DNA of 64,000 nucleotides from Gluconacetobacter azotocaptans (GCF_014174355.1 NZ_JABEQF010000004.1:248001-312000); one strand, 5' to 3'; counted from the stretch's first letter, positions 35,494 to 45,989 are shown. The notes: a model not told the origin generated them from the sequence alone. Program-made: numbers and translations.

Positions 35494-36657
35494 CTAGCGT
35501 TCGGGCGGGGGCAGGGCGCCGACATCGACCCGGTACAGCGACAGGGGCCACTGGACGTCCAGCCGCCCCTGGTTGAAGGGCGGCGTGCGGTCCAGTTGGG
35601 CGACGGGGACATACAGCTTGCCGTCGGCCGTCACGTACGGGTTGGCGGGCCAGCGCAGGCGCGGATCGACGACGATGCGCTGGTACACCCGCCCGGCGGT
35701 GAAGCGGAAGATGCTGCCGGTCGACACATCGTCGAAATAGAGCGTGCCGTCGCGCGCCACCGTCATGCCGCCCAGCGGCGGTGTCTTGTACCAGAGGGTC
35801 GTTCCGTCATCCAGTTCGACATCGGTGATGCTGGTGTCGGTCAGCAGTTCGGTGCCGATCCGGTACAGCGGGCCGCTGGCCGCCTGGTAGTACAGCCATT
35901 GGCTGTCCGGGCTGATTTCGATCTGGTTGACGTTGATGACGGCGGTGTGCCCGGTCCGGTCATGCAGCACCTGGCCGCCGACCGTGATCGGCTGCTGCGC
36001 GGTCAGCGACGGTTGCCGATCCAGCAGCCGCCGCTGGGTCACCGGCCCGGCGCCATCGTGGCCCAGGTCCATGACGATCAGGCCTGCCACGCCGGAATCG
36101 CCGATGAAGGCATGGCCGCGGCCGACCCGCACGCCCGACAGGCGGCTGTCGGGATGCAGCACGGCGGGGTCGATCGGATAGGTTCGGACGACCCCGCCGG
36201 TCCGCGTGTCGATCCGCACCAGCTTCGTGCCCCCCGGCACGGCCGGCTGGCCGTCGGTGGCGATGCCGCTGTCCAGAACCCACAGGGTGCCGTCGTCGGT
36301 CAGGTGCATTCCCTCGACCGCGATGAGGCGATGGGCCGCGTCCGCCGTGGCGTCATCGTTCCAGCCCGCGTCGGGGTAGGGGTGCTGCGTGCCGTCCGCC
36401 TCGCGCAGCGTAAGGGCGGGGCCGGGCGTGCCCGCCCAGGCGGGATATTGCAGGATCATCCGCCCGTCCGGCAGGGCCACGACGCCGTTCCAGACGCGGG
36501 AGGGCGAGCGGGCGACTTCGGTCAACGGCGCGGATGGGTCCAGCGGCGGCGCCGGTTTGGCGGCCAGCGCCGGTCCGGCGAACAGGAGGAACGAGGCAGC
36601 CAGCGCGCCGGGCGCGAGAAGGGGCGGGATCGAGCGAACGTGAGACATCGGCGTCAT
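35494..36657 (-). CDS. exported Yellow/major-royal-jelly-like beta-propeller protein
   Basis: A 387-residue secreted protein with a signal peptide (PLLAPGALAASFLLFAGPALA, cleavage after ALA near residue 28). Propeller-like blades follow: VEGMHLTDDGTLWVLDSG, SGVRVGRGHAFIGDSGVAGLIVMDLG, INQ-type NVNQIEISPDSQWLYYQA and YFDDVSTGSIFRF. These resemble bacterial members of the Yellow/MRJP family, which are close in fold to SMP-30 lactonases. No metal-site set of a lactonase could be assigned. Starts at 36657 or 36648. Substrate unknown. Confidence 0.72.
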   Translation of the reverse strand: MTPMSHVRSIPPLLAPGALAASFLLFAGPALAAKPAPPLDPSAPLTEVARSPSRVWNGVVALPDGRMILQYPAWAGTPGPALTLREADGTQHPYPDAGWNDDATADAAHRLIAVEGMHLTDDGTLWVLDSGIATDGQPAVPGGTKLVRIDTRTGGVVRTYPIDPAVLHPDSRLSGVRVGRGHAFIGDSGVAGLIVMDLGHDGAGPVTQRRLLDRQPSLTAQQPITVGGQVLHDRTGHTAVINVNQIEISPDSQWLYYQAASGPLYRIGTELLTDTSITDVELDDGTTLWYKTPPLGGMTVARDGTLYFDDVSTGSIFRFTAGRVYQRIVVDPRLRWPANPYVTADGKLYVPVAQLDRTPPFNQGRLDVQWPLSLYRVDVGALPPPER

Positions 36658-36711
36658 GTCGCCATGTTCCGTCGCCGAAGGCAACATCCGGCCGGCGAAT
36701 GGCCGCCATCC

Positions 36712-38211
36712 CTATTCCGGGCCGCAATAGCGGTCGCGCAGATGCGCGCGGTAGGCGTCGGTCGAAGGCGGCGCCCCCGTCGCGGCACGGATGATGTCGG
36801 GGGTGGACAAGCGGCTGCCCTGCGCGTGGATGCGCGGGCGCAGCCAGGCCAGCAGCGGGGCGAAATCGCCCCGGCCGATCGCATCGGGGATCGCCGGATC
36901 GTCGCGGAACGCCGCCGCACGCAGTTGCGCGGCCTGGATCGCGCCCATGGTGTAGGTCGGAAAATACCCCCACGACCCCGACGGCCAGTGGATATCCTGC
37001 AGGCAGCCCAGCCGGTCGCTGGGCACCGTCAGGCCCAGCAGCGCCTTGATCCCGGCGTTGAAGGCATCCGGCAGGTCGCGCAGCGCCAGGCGTCCGTCGA
37101 TCAGCGCCGTTTCCAGATCGTACCGGACCAGGACGTGGGCGGGGTATGTGACCTCGTCCGCGTCGACGCGGATGAAGCCGGGGCGGACGCGGGTGACGGT
37201 GCGATAGAAATTTTCGGCGCTCCAGGCCGGGTCGTCGTCCGCCACATCGAATGTCCGGCGCAACAGGGGCGCCGCCCAGTTCATGAAGGGGCGCGAGCGG
37301 GCGACCTGCATTTCCATCAGCAGAGACTGGCTTTCATGCAGGCTCATGCCACGGGCCTGTCCCACCGGCTGCGCCCGCCACTCCGGCGGCAGGCCCTGCT
37401 CGTACAGCGCATGGCCGGTTTCGTGCACGACCCCCATGACAGCGTTGAGAAAATCGCCCTGTTCATATCGGGTGGTGATGCGCACATCGTCCTCGGCCCC
37501 GCCGCAGAACGGATGGATGCTGACATCCAGCCGCCCGCGCGACATGTCGAATCCCAGCGCCGTCATCATTGTCCGGCCCAATCCCTCCTGCCGGGCCACG
37601 GGGAACGACCCCGCCAGCGGCAAGGGGGCAGGCCGGCGGTCCTGATGCGCCAGGGCCGCGTCGATCAGGCCGGGCAGGTCGCGCCGCAGTTCGGCGAAGA
37701 CCGGGTCGATGTCGGTGCGGCGCGTGCCCGGGTCGAACTGGTCCAGCAGCGCGTCATAGGCCGAGAGGCCCAGGGCAGCGCCCTTTGCCGCCGCGATGTC
37801 GCGGGTGCGTTCCAGCACCTCGGTCAGCAGGGGCAGCAGGCTTGCGAAATCGCTGTCCCGCCGCGCGGTCCGCCACGCCATCTCGCAGCGCGAGGTGGCC
37901 CGGGACGAGGCCTCGACCAGGTCGGATGGCACGGCAGTCGCATGGATGTAGGCTCGCTGCATTTCCCGCAGATTGGCCTCCTGCCACGACCCGGCCGGGG
38001 CTTCGGCACGGGCCAGCAGGTCGCCCATGACCGGTGAGGTCATCAATTCGTGGCACAGGACGCTGAGGGTTGCGATGCTTTCGGCCCGGCCGTCGGCGGC
38101 CCCGGACGGCATCATCACGTCCTTGTCCCAGCCGAGGATGCCCAGTGCGTTGCGGATTCGTCCGATGCGCGCAAAATGGGTTTCGAGGTCCGTATAAGCC
38201 TGCTGGGGCAT
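36712..38211 (-). CDS. carboxypeptidase Taq family metallopeptidase (M32)
   Basis: Zinc carboxypeptidase with broad preference, probably cytoplasmic. The 499-residue protein has the metal site HETGH at 263-267, the third ligand region in MSLHESQSLL (Glu293), and the M32 signatures IHPFCGG, DVRITTRY and RPGFIRVDADEVTYPAHVLVRY. The ATG at 38211 is divergent from the TPR gene; about 100 bp between them must contain both promoters. Confidence 0.95.
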   Translation of the reverse strand: MPQQAYTDLETHFARIGRIRNALGILGWDKDVMMPSGAADGRAESIATLSVLCHELMTSPVMGDLLARAEAPAGSWQEANLREMQRAYIHATAVPSDLVEASSRATSRCEMAWRTARRDSDFASLLPLLTEVLERTRDIAAAKGAALGLSAYDALLDQFDPGTRRTDIDPVFAELRRDLPGLIDAALAHQDRRPAPLPLAGSFPVARQEGLGRTMMTALGFDMSRGRLDVSIHPFCGGAEDDVRITTRYEQGDFLNAVMGVVHETGHALYEQGLPPEWRAQPVGQARGMSLHESQSLLMEMQVARSRPFMNWAAPLLRRTFDVADDDPAWSAENFYRTVTRVRPGFIRVDADEVTYPAHVLVRYDLETALIDGRLALRDLPDAFNAGIKALLGLTVPSDRLGCLQDIHWPSGSWGYFPTYTMGAIQAAQLRAAAFRDDPAIPDAIGRGDFAPLLAWLRPRIHAQGSRLSTPDIIRAATGAPPSTDAYRAHLRDRYCGPE

Positions 38212-38310
38212 GGTCTGGTCTCCGGCGTGTTCGTCACGGCGCGGGTGGCCGTGTGGCGTGCGGCAGTCTGTGCGATGGCGCGGCAGGCGTGCAACCGGAG
38301 GAGGAGCGTC

Positions 38311-40236
38311 ATGCCGCAGGACAAGCGTCATCAGGGGGACGATCTGGTGGCCCTGGGGCTAGCCCGCCTGGAAGCGGGCGACCGGGACGGGGCGCTGGAG
38401 CATTTCCGCGACGTCCTGACGCGCACGCCCGGCGACCCCGATGCCCTGCATGGAATGGCCTGCGCCGCCCGCGCCGCCGGTCGGCCGGACCTGGCTATCG
38501 GACTGGCCGGCAAGGCGATCGCCGCGCTGCCGGCCGCGCATTTTCACATCACCCTGGGCCGCGCCCTTCATGAACAGGGCCATCTGGAGGAAGCGCGCGC
38601 GGCCCTGAGCGTCGCGACGCTGCGCGAACCCCGTGATCCGCGCGCCCATGCCGCGCTGGCCGGCGTGCTGGAAGCCCAGGGAGCGCGGGCCGAAGCCGAG
38701 GTCAGCCTGCGCCGCGCCGTCGCCCTGCGCCCGCGTGACCCCGCCCCGATGCTGGAACTGGCCCAATTGCGGACCCGGGGCGGGGACAGGCCGGGTGGCA
38801 TCGCCCTGACCCGCCAGGCCGTCGCCCTGGCGCCCGACCGGGTCGAGAGCCTGGACGCGCTGGCCGCCCTGCTGGCCGGCGCGGGGCAGGCGGAGGAGGC
38901 CGAGCCGGTCTATCGCGACATCCTGCGCCTTCGGCCGGCCGACCCGGCGGCCTGGGCCAATCACGGCGCGGCCCTGTTCGGGCTGAACCGTCATGATGCC
39001 GCCCGCGCGGCGCTGGAGCATGCCGCGCGCCTGGCGCCCGAGGTGGCGGAAACACAGAACAATCTGGGCCTGGTCCTGATGGCGCTGGGCCATCTGCCCG
39101 AAGCCCACGCGGCCCTGGCGGCGGCGCGCGCCCTGCGCCCGGAGGATTCGCGGATTGCCGTCAACGCGGCGACCGTCCTGGCCGACCTGTCCCGGACCGG
39201 GGAGGCCGAGGATTTATGCCGCGCCGTACTGGCGCGCGCGGACGCGGGGGCCGATCTGGATGCCGCACGGGCACGTTTCAATCTTGGCACGCTGTTGTTG
39301 GCCCGGGGGGCCGGGGCCGAGGGATGGCGGTGTCTGGAGGCCCGGTCGCGGTTGATCCCCATCACGGACGATCGTGGCGGGAACATCCCCGACTGGGACG
39401 GCTCGGCCATCGAATCGGGCGCGGTCCTGCTGCGCGCCGAACAGGGGTTGGGCGATACGATCCAGTTCCTGCGCTATCTACCGCAGGCCGCGCGGCGAGC
39501 GCGCCTGGTGCTCGATATTCCGGAGTCCCTGCATCGTCTTGTGCGGACCATGCCCGATCCGGACGGCACGCTATGGCCGCGCTGCCGCCTGCTGGCGCCC
39601 GGCGCGCCGCCGCCCCCTGACATCGTTGCCCGATGCGGGCTGATCAGCCTGCCGGACCGGCTGGGGATGCCCGACGTGCCGGCCTTCTCGCCCTATCTGC
39701 TGCCGACGATGGCGCGTGCGCGGCAGGCGGCCGGTGTGGTGCGGGTGGGCCTGTGCTGGGCAGGCAATCCGTCCTACCGCTTCGATCGTCGGCGCTCGGT
39801 CTCGCCGGCCATGCTGGCCCCGCTGGGCGAGGTCGCAGGCGTGTCGTTCGTGTCGCTGCAGCATGACGATTCCGGCGAGGGGGGCGCTGCGGGCCTGCCG
39901 TTTGCCCTGGAACGTCCGGCGCAGGGCGATCTGCTGGCCACCGCGCGGACTATCGCGGGGCTGGATCTGGTTATCACGGTCGATACCGCGACCGCCCATC
40001 TGGCCGGGGCGATGGGGCGGCCGGTCTGGCTGCTGAATCGCTTTGGCGGCGACTGGCGCTGGTCGGCATATTTCGACCTGTCCACGCCGTCACCCTGGGG
40101 AAACCGGGGCAGTCGCTGGTACCCGTCCCTGCATCAGTTTCGGCAGATGCGGCCTGACCCGCCGGCGCACGCGTGGGACGAACCGGTCGCCCGGATGCGC
40201 GACGCGCTTGCCCGTTGGCGCGACGGCCTCAGATGA
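38311..40236 (+). CDS. TPR protein with glycosyltransferase-like C-terminal domain
   Basis: A 641-residue protein. Residues 1-345 are tandem tetratricopeptide-like repeats rich in Ala/Leu/Arg, for example LEHFRDVLTRTPGDPDALHGMACAA-type units of about 34 residues. Residues 370-641 form a GT9/GT41-like domain with VGLCWAGNPSYRFDRRRS, a VITVDTATAHLAGAMG block and WRWSAYFDLSTPSPWGNRGSRWYPSL. GGAGGAGGAG stands before ATG 38311. Such proteins are common in Acetobacteraceae and may glycosylate protein or envelope targets; the substrate is unknown. Its 3' end overlaps glnD tail to tail by 8 bp. Confidence 0.8.
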   Translation: MPQDKRHQGDDLVALGLARLEAGDRDGALEHFRDVLTRTPGDPDALHGMACAARAAGRPDLAIGLAGKAIAALPAAHFHITLGRALHEQGHLEEARAALSVATLREPRDPRAHAALAGVLEAQGARAEAEVSLRRAVALRPRDPAPMLELAQLRTRGGDRPGGIALTRQAVALAPDRVESLDALAALLAGAGQAEEAEPVYRDILRLRPADPAAWANHGAALFGLNRHDAARAALEHAARLAPEVAETQNNLGLVLMALGHLPEAHAALAAARALRPEDSRIAVNAATVLADLSRTGEAEDLCRAVLARADAGADLDAARARFNLGTLLLARGAGAEGWRCLEARSRLIPITDDRGGNIPDWDGSAIESGAVLLRAEQGLGDTIQFLRYLPQAARRARLVLDIPESLHRLVRTMPDPDGTLWPRCRLLAPGAPPPPDIVARCGLISLPDRLGMPDVPAFSPYLLPTMARARQAAGVVRVGLCWAGNPSYRFDRRRSVSPAMLAPLGEVAGVSFVSLQHDDSGEGGAAGLPFALERPAQGDLLATARTIAGLDLVITVDTATAHLAGAMGRPVWLLNRFGGDWRWSAYFDLSTPSPWGNRGSRWYPSLHQFRQMRPDPPAHAWDEPVARMRDALARWRDGLR

Positions 40237-43147
40237 TGGTTTCCAGCGCCTGGGTCACGTCGCCCAGGGCGGCTTCCTCGGCCTGGCGCAGGCCGGCCAG
40301 CAGGGCCTCGCGGATTTCATGCAGGCGGCCCTCGTCGGTGATTTTCAGGCCGAACAGATCCTTGACGTAGAACACGTCGACCGCGCGTACGCCGTAGGTG
40401 GTGATGTGGGCCGAGGCGATCTGCAACTTCTGGTCGCTGATGGCATTGGTCACGTCGTGCAGCAGTCCGGGCCGGTCGCGGCCGTTGATCTCGATGACCG
40501 TGTAGGTATTCGACGCCCGGTTGTCGATCACCACGCGCGGCGGCACATGGATGGCGCGCATCCGCCGCCCGTAGCGCGACCGCCCGTTGCAGACGATTTC
40601 CTTGCCGATATCGACGCGGCCGGACAGCGCCTGTTCGACCAGGGTGGACAACCGGACCAGCTGATGCGGTTCCTCGAACGCCTCGCCGCCGGCATCCTGG
40701 ATCCAGAACGTGTCCAGGGCCATGCCGCTGATCAGCGTGTGAATCCGCGCATCGACGATGGACGCCCCGGCGATCGCCAGCGCGCCCGCGATGCGCGAGA
40801 ACAGGCCGGGATGGTCGGCGGTGTAGATCGTCACCTCGGTTACGCCGCGCGCGGGCAGGGGCTGGGTTTCGATCGTCAGCGGTGCGTTGCGGGCCTCGGA
40901 CTCGCGGATCAGGCGGGCATGGCGGGCGTGGGTGTCCTGATCGAAGGACAGCCAGTAGCTGCCATAGCCCAGGCCGAGGAAATGCTCGGCCTGTTCGCGG
41001 GTGAACCCGCTTTCGTCCAGCATGTCGGCGGCGGCATCCTTGGCCCGCGCCACGCGCACGTCGCGTTCGGTGGTGGCCAGGCCGCCTTCCAGGACCTCGG
41101 CCACGCGCATGTACAGTTCGTGCAGCAGGGTGGCCTTCCAGGCGTTCCACACGCGCGGGCTGACCGCGCGCATGTCCACGATGGTCAGCAGCAGCAGCAG
41201 GCGCAGCCGCTCGGGCGACTGGATGGTGTCGGCCAGGTCCAGAATGGTCTTGGGGTCGTCGATATCGCGCTGGAAGGCGGTATGGCTCAGCAGCAGGTGA
41301 TGCAGCACCAGCCACGATACGGTCTCGGTCTCCTCGCCGGTCAGGCCCAGTTCGGGGCAGACTTCCAGCGCGATTTCCGACCCCAGTTCGGAATGATCGC
41401 CGCCGCGTCCCTTGGCGATGTCGTGCAGCAGCACCGCCATGTACAGGGCGCGGCGCGATTGCAGGTTGCGCGCCAGGTCGTAGGCCTGCGGGATCTCGTC
41501 GGCCATCGCCCCGTGCTCGATCCGGCCCAGGATCCTGATGGCCTCGATCGTATGCTCGTCGACGGTGAAGACGTGATAGGTGTCGAACTGCATCTGGCCC
41601 ACGATCCGCGACCAGTCGGGCAGCAGCCGCCCCATGATCCCGGTTTCGTTCAGGATATGCAGCCAGTAGGCATTGCCCTGGCGGCGGTCCTGCGCCGTGG
41701 CGTGGAAGCTGGGGGCCTCGTCGGCCAGCGGGTGCTCGCCATCGGGCGCGTGGGCGATGCGGGGCGCGCGTTCGGGCGGGGCGCCGCACAGCAGTTCCAG
41801 GAAGATGCGCGACGCCTCGGCGTCCCCGCGCAGGCTGGCCGCACGGCGTTCCCAGCGGATCATCTGGTGCATGGCCATGGGATGGATCGGCAGCTTGCGC
41901 GTGCGTGCCCATTCCAGCAGCCGCATCATCTGGATCGGCTCGGCGTCGAAGGACGTCCCGCGTTCGGGCAGGATCTGCCCGTCCAGCACGGTGAAGCCGG
42001 CATCGCGCATCGCGCTGTCCGCCTGCGGCGCATTGGCCGACGGGCCAAGCGCCTGGCGCAGCACGGCCGGTTCCAGCACATGCGTCAGGCGCATGACCTC
42101 GCGCACCGTCAGGAAATAATGCCGCATGAACCGTTCGACGCCGACCTGTCGCCCGTGGCGGGTATAGCCCATGCGGGCGCCCACCACCGGCTGCACGTCG
42201 AAGGTCAGGCGTTCCTCGGCCCGGCCCGAGATGTAGTGAAGATGCAGCCGCACGCTCCACAGGAAATTCCACGACCGCCGGGCGCGCTTGGCTTCCTGTT
42301 CGGTCAGCAGGCCCAGCTTGCTGAAGCCGGGGGCCAGCAGGTCCGAAACATGGCGGGTGCCGAACGTATAGCGGCACATCCAGTACAGCGTCTGCAGGTC
42401 GCGCAGGCCGCCGCGGCCTTCCTTGACGTTGGGTTCGACCAGGTACGGGCTGTCGCCGAAGCGATGGTGGCGGGCCGTGCGTTCCTGGCGCTTGTCGGCG
42501 ATGAAGCGCGCGGCCCCGGCCTCGACGCAGGCGACGATGTAGCGGGCCTCGAACATCGCGAACAGCGATTTGTCGCCGGCCAGCAGGCGGGCGTCCAGCA
42601 GGGTGGTGCGGACGGTGGTGTCGGCCTCGGCCTCGGCGATGCATTGCGGGATCGACCGCGTGGCGTGGCCGACCTTCAGCCCCAGGTCCCACAGGAAATA
42701 CAGGATATATTCCACCACGCGGCTGACATCGGCCGAAGGGTCGTCGGGCGTGAGGAACAGCAGGTCGATATCGCTGAACGGCGCCAGCATGCCGCGCCCG
42801 TACCCGCCGGTCGCGGCGACCGCCAGCGTGCGGGCCGCCGGGCCGACCGAATCGGCCAGGGCGTGGTCCAGCGCGAAATCGACCAGCGTGCGGATCATGC
42901 CGTCGGTATGCAGCGCCAGTTGCTTGGCGGCGTTGGCGCCACGCAGGCGATCGGCCTCGAATTCCTCACGCACCGCGCCCTGGAAGCGGGCAAGATGACG
43001 GCGAAACAGGGCGATCGCCTCCTCGCGCGACAGGGGGGCCTGTCCATCCGCGGGGCGGAGGGCGGTCGCGAGGCTTTGGGTCAGATCCCTGACGGACAGG
43101 GACGGGGAAGACGGGATCGACATCGCGGGCTGATCGGTGTCCTGCAC
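40229..43147 (-). CDS. glnD: [protein-PII] uridylyltransferase / uridylyl-removing enzyme
   Basis: Senses glutamine and modifies PII proteins, setting nitrogen metabolism. The roughly 970-residue protein has the nucleotidyltransferase site GGYGRGMLAPFSDIDLLFL, a PII-uridylyl-transferase domain, the HD site for deuridylylation (LLHDIAKGRGGDHSELG) and two C-terminal ACT domains that bind glutamine. The start is GTG 43147 or ATG 43123; neither has a clear ribosome site. It may be the first gene after mutS on the same strand, 33 bp away. Confidence 0.96.
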   Translation of the reverse strand: MQDTDQPAMSIPSSPSLSVRDLTQSLATALRPADGQAPLSREEAIALFRRHLARFQGAVREEFEADRLRGANAAKQLALHTDGMIRTLVDFALDHALADSVGPAARTLAVAATGGYGRGMLAPFSDIDLLFLTPDDPSADVSRVVEYILYFLWDLGLKVGHATRSIPQCIAEAEADTTVRTTLLDARLLAGDKSLFAMFEARYIVACVEAGAARFIADKRQERTARHHRFGDSPYLVEPNVKEGRGGLRDLQTLYWMCRYTFGTRHVSDLLAPGFSKLGLLTEQEAKRARRSWNFLWSVRLHLHYISGRAEERLTFDVQPVVGARMGYTRHGRQVGVERFMRHYFLTVREVMRLTHVLEPAVLRQALGPSANAPQADSAMRDAGFTVLDGQILPERGTSFDAEPIQMMRLLEWARTRKLPIHPMAMHQMIRWERRAASLRGDAEASRIFLELLCGAPPERAPRIAHAPDGEHPLADEAPSFHATAQDRRQGNAYWLHILNETGIMGRLLPDWSRIVGQMQFDTYHVFTVDEHTIEAIRILGRIEHGAMADEIPQAYDLARNLQSRRALYMAVLLHDIAKGRGGDHSELGSEIALEVCPELGLTGEETETVSWLVLHHLLLSHTAFQRDIDDPKTILDLADTIQSPERLRLLLLLTIVDMRAVSPRVWNAWKATLLHELYMRVAEVLEGGLATTERDVRVARAKDAAADMLDESGFTREQAEHFLGLGYGSYWLSFDQDTHARHARLIRESEARNAPLTIETQPLPARGVTEVTIYTADHPGLFSRIAGALAIAGASIVDARIHTLISGMALDTFWIQDAGGEAFEEPHQLVRLSTLVEQALSGRVDIGKEIVCNGRSRYGRRMRAIHVPPRVVIDNRASNTYTVIEINGRDRPGLLHDVTNAISDQKLQIASAHITTYGVRAVDVFYVKDLFGLKITDEGRLHEIREALLAGLRQAEEAALGDVTQALETII

Positions 43148-43180
43148 AGGCTTGCGGTCGGACGGATGTCCGACTCTCTA

Positions 43181-45835
43181 TTATCCGTGGTCCAGATGCC
43201 CGGATTCTTCAAGCATCAGTTTCTTGAGCGCGTAGACCGCATCCAGCGCGGTGCGCGGTGTCAGCGCGTCCGGGTCCAGGCTGGCCAGCATGTCGCGAAC
43301 GGGCTGGGGCAGGTCCTGCTCGGATCCGGCAACGGCGTTCCGGCCATCGTCACCGTCCGTGGGCGCGAACAGCGGCAGGGGCCGCGCGCCGGTCGCGCGT
43401 TCCTTTTCCAGCACCGCCAGCAGCCGCGCGGCACGGCGGACAACGGGCTCGGGCACGCCGGCCAGCCGCGCGACATGCACGCCCCAGCTGCGCCGCGCCG
43501 AGCCCGGCACGACCTCGTGCTGGAAGACGACCTGGCCCTTCCATTCCCGCACGCTCATCGTATGGGGCGACAGGCGGGGCAGGCTTTCGGCCAGTTCCGC
43601 CAGTTCGTGGAAGTGCGTTGCGAAAATGGAACGGCAGCGCAATGTGGAATGCATGGCTTCCAGCACGGACCACGCGATGGCCAGGCCGTCCAGGGTTGCG
43701 GTGCCGCGCCCGATCTCGTCCACCACCACCAGGGATCGCGGGCCTGCCTGGTTCAGGATGGCGGCGGTCTCGGTCATTTCCACCATGAAGGTGGAGCGGC
43801 CCCGTGCCAGGTCGTCCGACGCGCCCACGCGCGAGAACAGGCGGTCGACGATGCCGATCCGCGCCGATTTGGCCGGCACCGGCAGACCGGCCTGCGCCAG
43901 GATGACCGCCAGCGCATTCTGGCGCAGGAAGGTCGATTTGCCGGCCATGTTGGGGCCGGTCAGCAACATCACCCGCCGCGCCGGGTCGAGCGAGCAGTTG
44001 TTGGGCGTGAAGCGCTCGCTGCGGGGCAGGGCGGCTTCGACCACCGGATGGCGGCAGGACTCCAGCACGAAGGAGGCATCGTCGCCGACCTCGGGCCGGC
44101 ACCACATCCCCCCGGCCGCCAGGTCGGCGCAGGATTGCAGGACATCGAGCAGGGCCAGGGCCTCGGCGATCGGGGGCAGGGCGGCTTCGTCCAGGATGTC
44201 GCGGACCAGGGTGGCGAACACCAGCCGTTCGCGCGCGGCGGCGCGTTCGGCGGCCTCGGCGATCCGGCGGTCCAGGCTGACCAGTTCCTCGGTGGAAAAG
44301 CGCGACGCACTTGCGGTGCCCTGGCGCAGGATCAGGTCCGTCCGTTCGCGCAGGCGGCCCGCCGCCGCCGCCGGAACCTCGACGACATAGCCCAGTTGCG
44401 CGTGATGGCGGATCTTGAGGCTGGCCAGGCCGAATTTCTGGGCATAGTCGTTCTGCAGCCCGGCGATGACCCGGCGGCTGTCGTCGCGCAAGGACCGCTC
44501 GGCGTCCAGTTCCGGGTCGAACCCGGTGGCGATGACCCCGCCGTCCTCCAGCCGGGCAGGCAGGTCGGCGGCCAGGGCCTGCGCCAGCCGGGCTTCCAGC
44601 GCCGTGGCCTCGCCCAGGTGGCGGAGCAGCCCGGCCAGCAGCGGCGGGGGCGGCGTCCGTCCGTCGGACAGCAGGCGGGCGATCCGCCGCCCGGTGGCCA
44701 GGCCGTCGCGGATCGCCGCCGCGTCGCGCGGCAGGCCGCGCCCCAGCGACAGCCGCCCCAGGGCGCGGGCGATGTCGGGCGTGCCGCGCAGGGCCTGGCG
44801 CAGGGTGGCGCGCACGCCGCCTTCCTCCAGCATCCACGACCAGCCGTCCTGCCGGGCCGCGATCGCATCGGGCCGGGTCAGCGGGGCCGCGATCCATTCG
44901 GCCAGCAGGCGGTTGCCCGGCGCGGTGACGGTACGGCCGACACTGGCGAACAACGTATGTTCGCTGCCGCCCTCGCGGGTGCGCAGCAGGTCCAGGCTGG
45001 CGCGCGTCGCCGGGTCCAGCCCCAGGGTGCCGCCGTCGTCATGGGGGCGGGGCCGCGCCAGGCGGGGCATCTGCCCGGCCTGGCTGCGCCGGATGTACTC
45101 CAGCGCCATGGACCCGGCGACCGCTTCCTCGTCGGAAAAGGTGCCGAAGGCGTCCAGGCTGGCGGCGTTGAACGTCTCGGCCATGCGGCGGCGGGCGGTG
45201 GCGGCCTGCGGCGCCAGCATGTCGGGGGCGCGGCGAGCGGCGAAGTCGCCCAGATCGACCTCGCCGCTGGTCAGGATTTCGGCCGGGTCCAGGCGGCCCA
45301 GCAGGGCCATCAACCCGTCGGGCGCGACATGCGCGGTTTCGAACGTGCCGGTGGAAATATCGATCCAGGCCACGCCCCAGCCACGCGCGGCCGTGGCGCG
45401 GCCGACCTGGGGGGCGACCGCCACCAGCAGGTTCTGCCGCCCGGCCTCCAGCAGTTCATCCTCGGTCAGGGTGCCGGGGGTGACCAGGCGCACCACCGCG
45501 CGGGCCAGCGGCCCCTTGGGCACGCCCTTGCCCGGCTTGCGCGGCGGTTCGGTCTGTTCGGCCACCGCCACGCGGAAGCCGCGCCGGATCAGCCGCGCCA
45601 GATAGGCCGACGCGGCGCCCACGGGCACGCCGCACATCGGAATCGGCATGTCGCCATGCGTGCCGCGCGTCGTCAGCGAGATGTCGAGCGCCGCCGACGC
45701 GGCCTCGGCGTCCGAGAAGAACAGCTCGTAGAAATCGCCCATGCGGAAGAACAGCAGGGCTTCGGGATGTTCGGCCTTGAGGGAAAACCATTGCGCCATT
45801 GCCGGGGTGGCGCCGTCCGGCGAGGGAAGCGTCAT
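43181..45835 (-). CDS. mutS: DNA mismatch repair protein MutS
   Basis: Recognises mismatches and starts methyl-independent or methyl-directed repair. The 884-residue protein has the mismatch-reading FYELF motif (FFRMGDFYELFF), connector, clamp and lever domains, and the ABC-type ATPase with TGPNMAGKST, the STFMVEMTE signature and the Walker B LVVVDEIGRGT. ATG 45835 is taken because homology begins at once with MAQWFSLKAEHPEALLFFRMG. Upstream glnD and mutS are often neighbours in Alphaproteobacteria. Confidence 0.97.
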   Translation of the reverse strand: MTLPSPDGATPAMAQWFSLKAEHPEALLFFRMGDFYELFFSDAEAASAALDISLTTRGTHGDMPIPMCGVPVGAASAYLARLIRRGFRVAVAEQTEPPRKPGKGVPKGPLARAVVRLVTPGTLTEDELLEAGRQNLLVAVAPQVGRATAARGWGVAWIDISTGTFETAHVAPDGLMALLGRLDPAEILTSGEVDLGDFAARRAPDMLAPQAATARRRMAETFNAASLDAFGTFSDEEAVAGSMALEYIRRSQAGQMPRLARPRPHDDGGTLGLDPATRASLDLLRTREGGSEHTLFASVGRTVTAPGNRLLAEWIAAPLTRPDAIAARQDGWSWMLEEGGVRATLRQALRGTPDIARALGRLSLGRGLPRDAAAIRDGLATGRRIARLLSDGRTPPPPLLAGLLRHLGEATALEARLAQALAADLPARLEDGGVIATGFDPELDAERSLRDDSRRVIAGLQNDYAQKFGLASLKIRHHAQLGYVVEVPAAAAGRLRERTDLILRQGTASASRFSTEELVSLDRRIAEAAERAAARERLVFATLVRDILDEAALPPIAEALALLDVLQSCADLAAGGMWCRPEVGDDASFVLESCRHPVVEAALPRSERFTPNNCSLDPARRVMLLTGPNMAGKSTFLRQNALAVILAQAGLPVPAKSARIGIVDRLFSRVGASDDLARGRSTFMVEMTETAAILNQAGPRSLVVVDEIGRGTATLDGLAIAWSVLEAMHSTLRCRSIFATHFHELAELAESLPRLSPHTMSVREWKGQVVFQHEVVPGSARRSWGVHVARLAGVPEPVVRRAARLLAVLEKERATGARPLPLFAPTDGDDGRNAVAGSEQDLPQPVRDMLASLDPDALTPRTALDAVYALKKLMLEESGHLDHG

Positions 45836-45989
45836 GAGGTTCTGTGTACAGGGCGTGCGCCCGATGTGCCAGCCACGAATCGAACCGTATCCGATCCGGA
45901 TTTCATGGGTGGCACGGCCGGCGATCCCGTGCATCCTGTGGGGCGGGCGGCCCGGGAACGGTCGGAAAACAAAAAAGGACGGTTGAGCG

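Noticed and set aside
40229-40236. Eight-base tail-to-tail overlap of the TPR gene and glnD
   Set aside because: Short convergent overlaps are common in compact genomes; there is no sign of a regulatory role.
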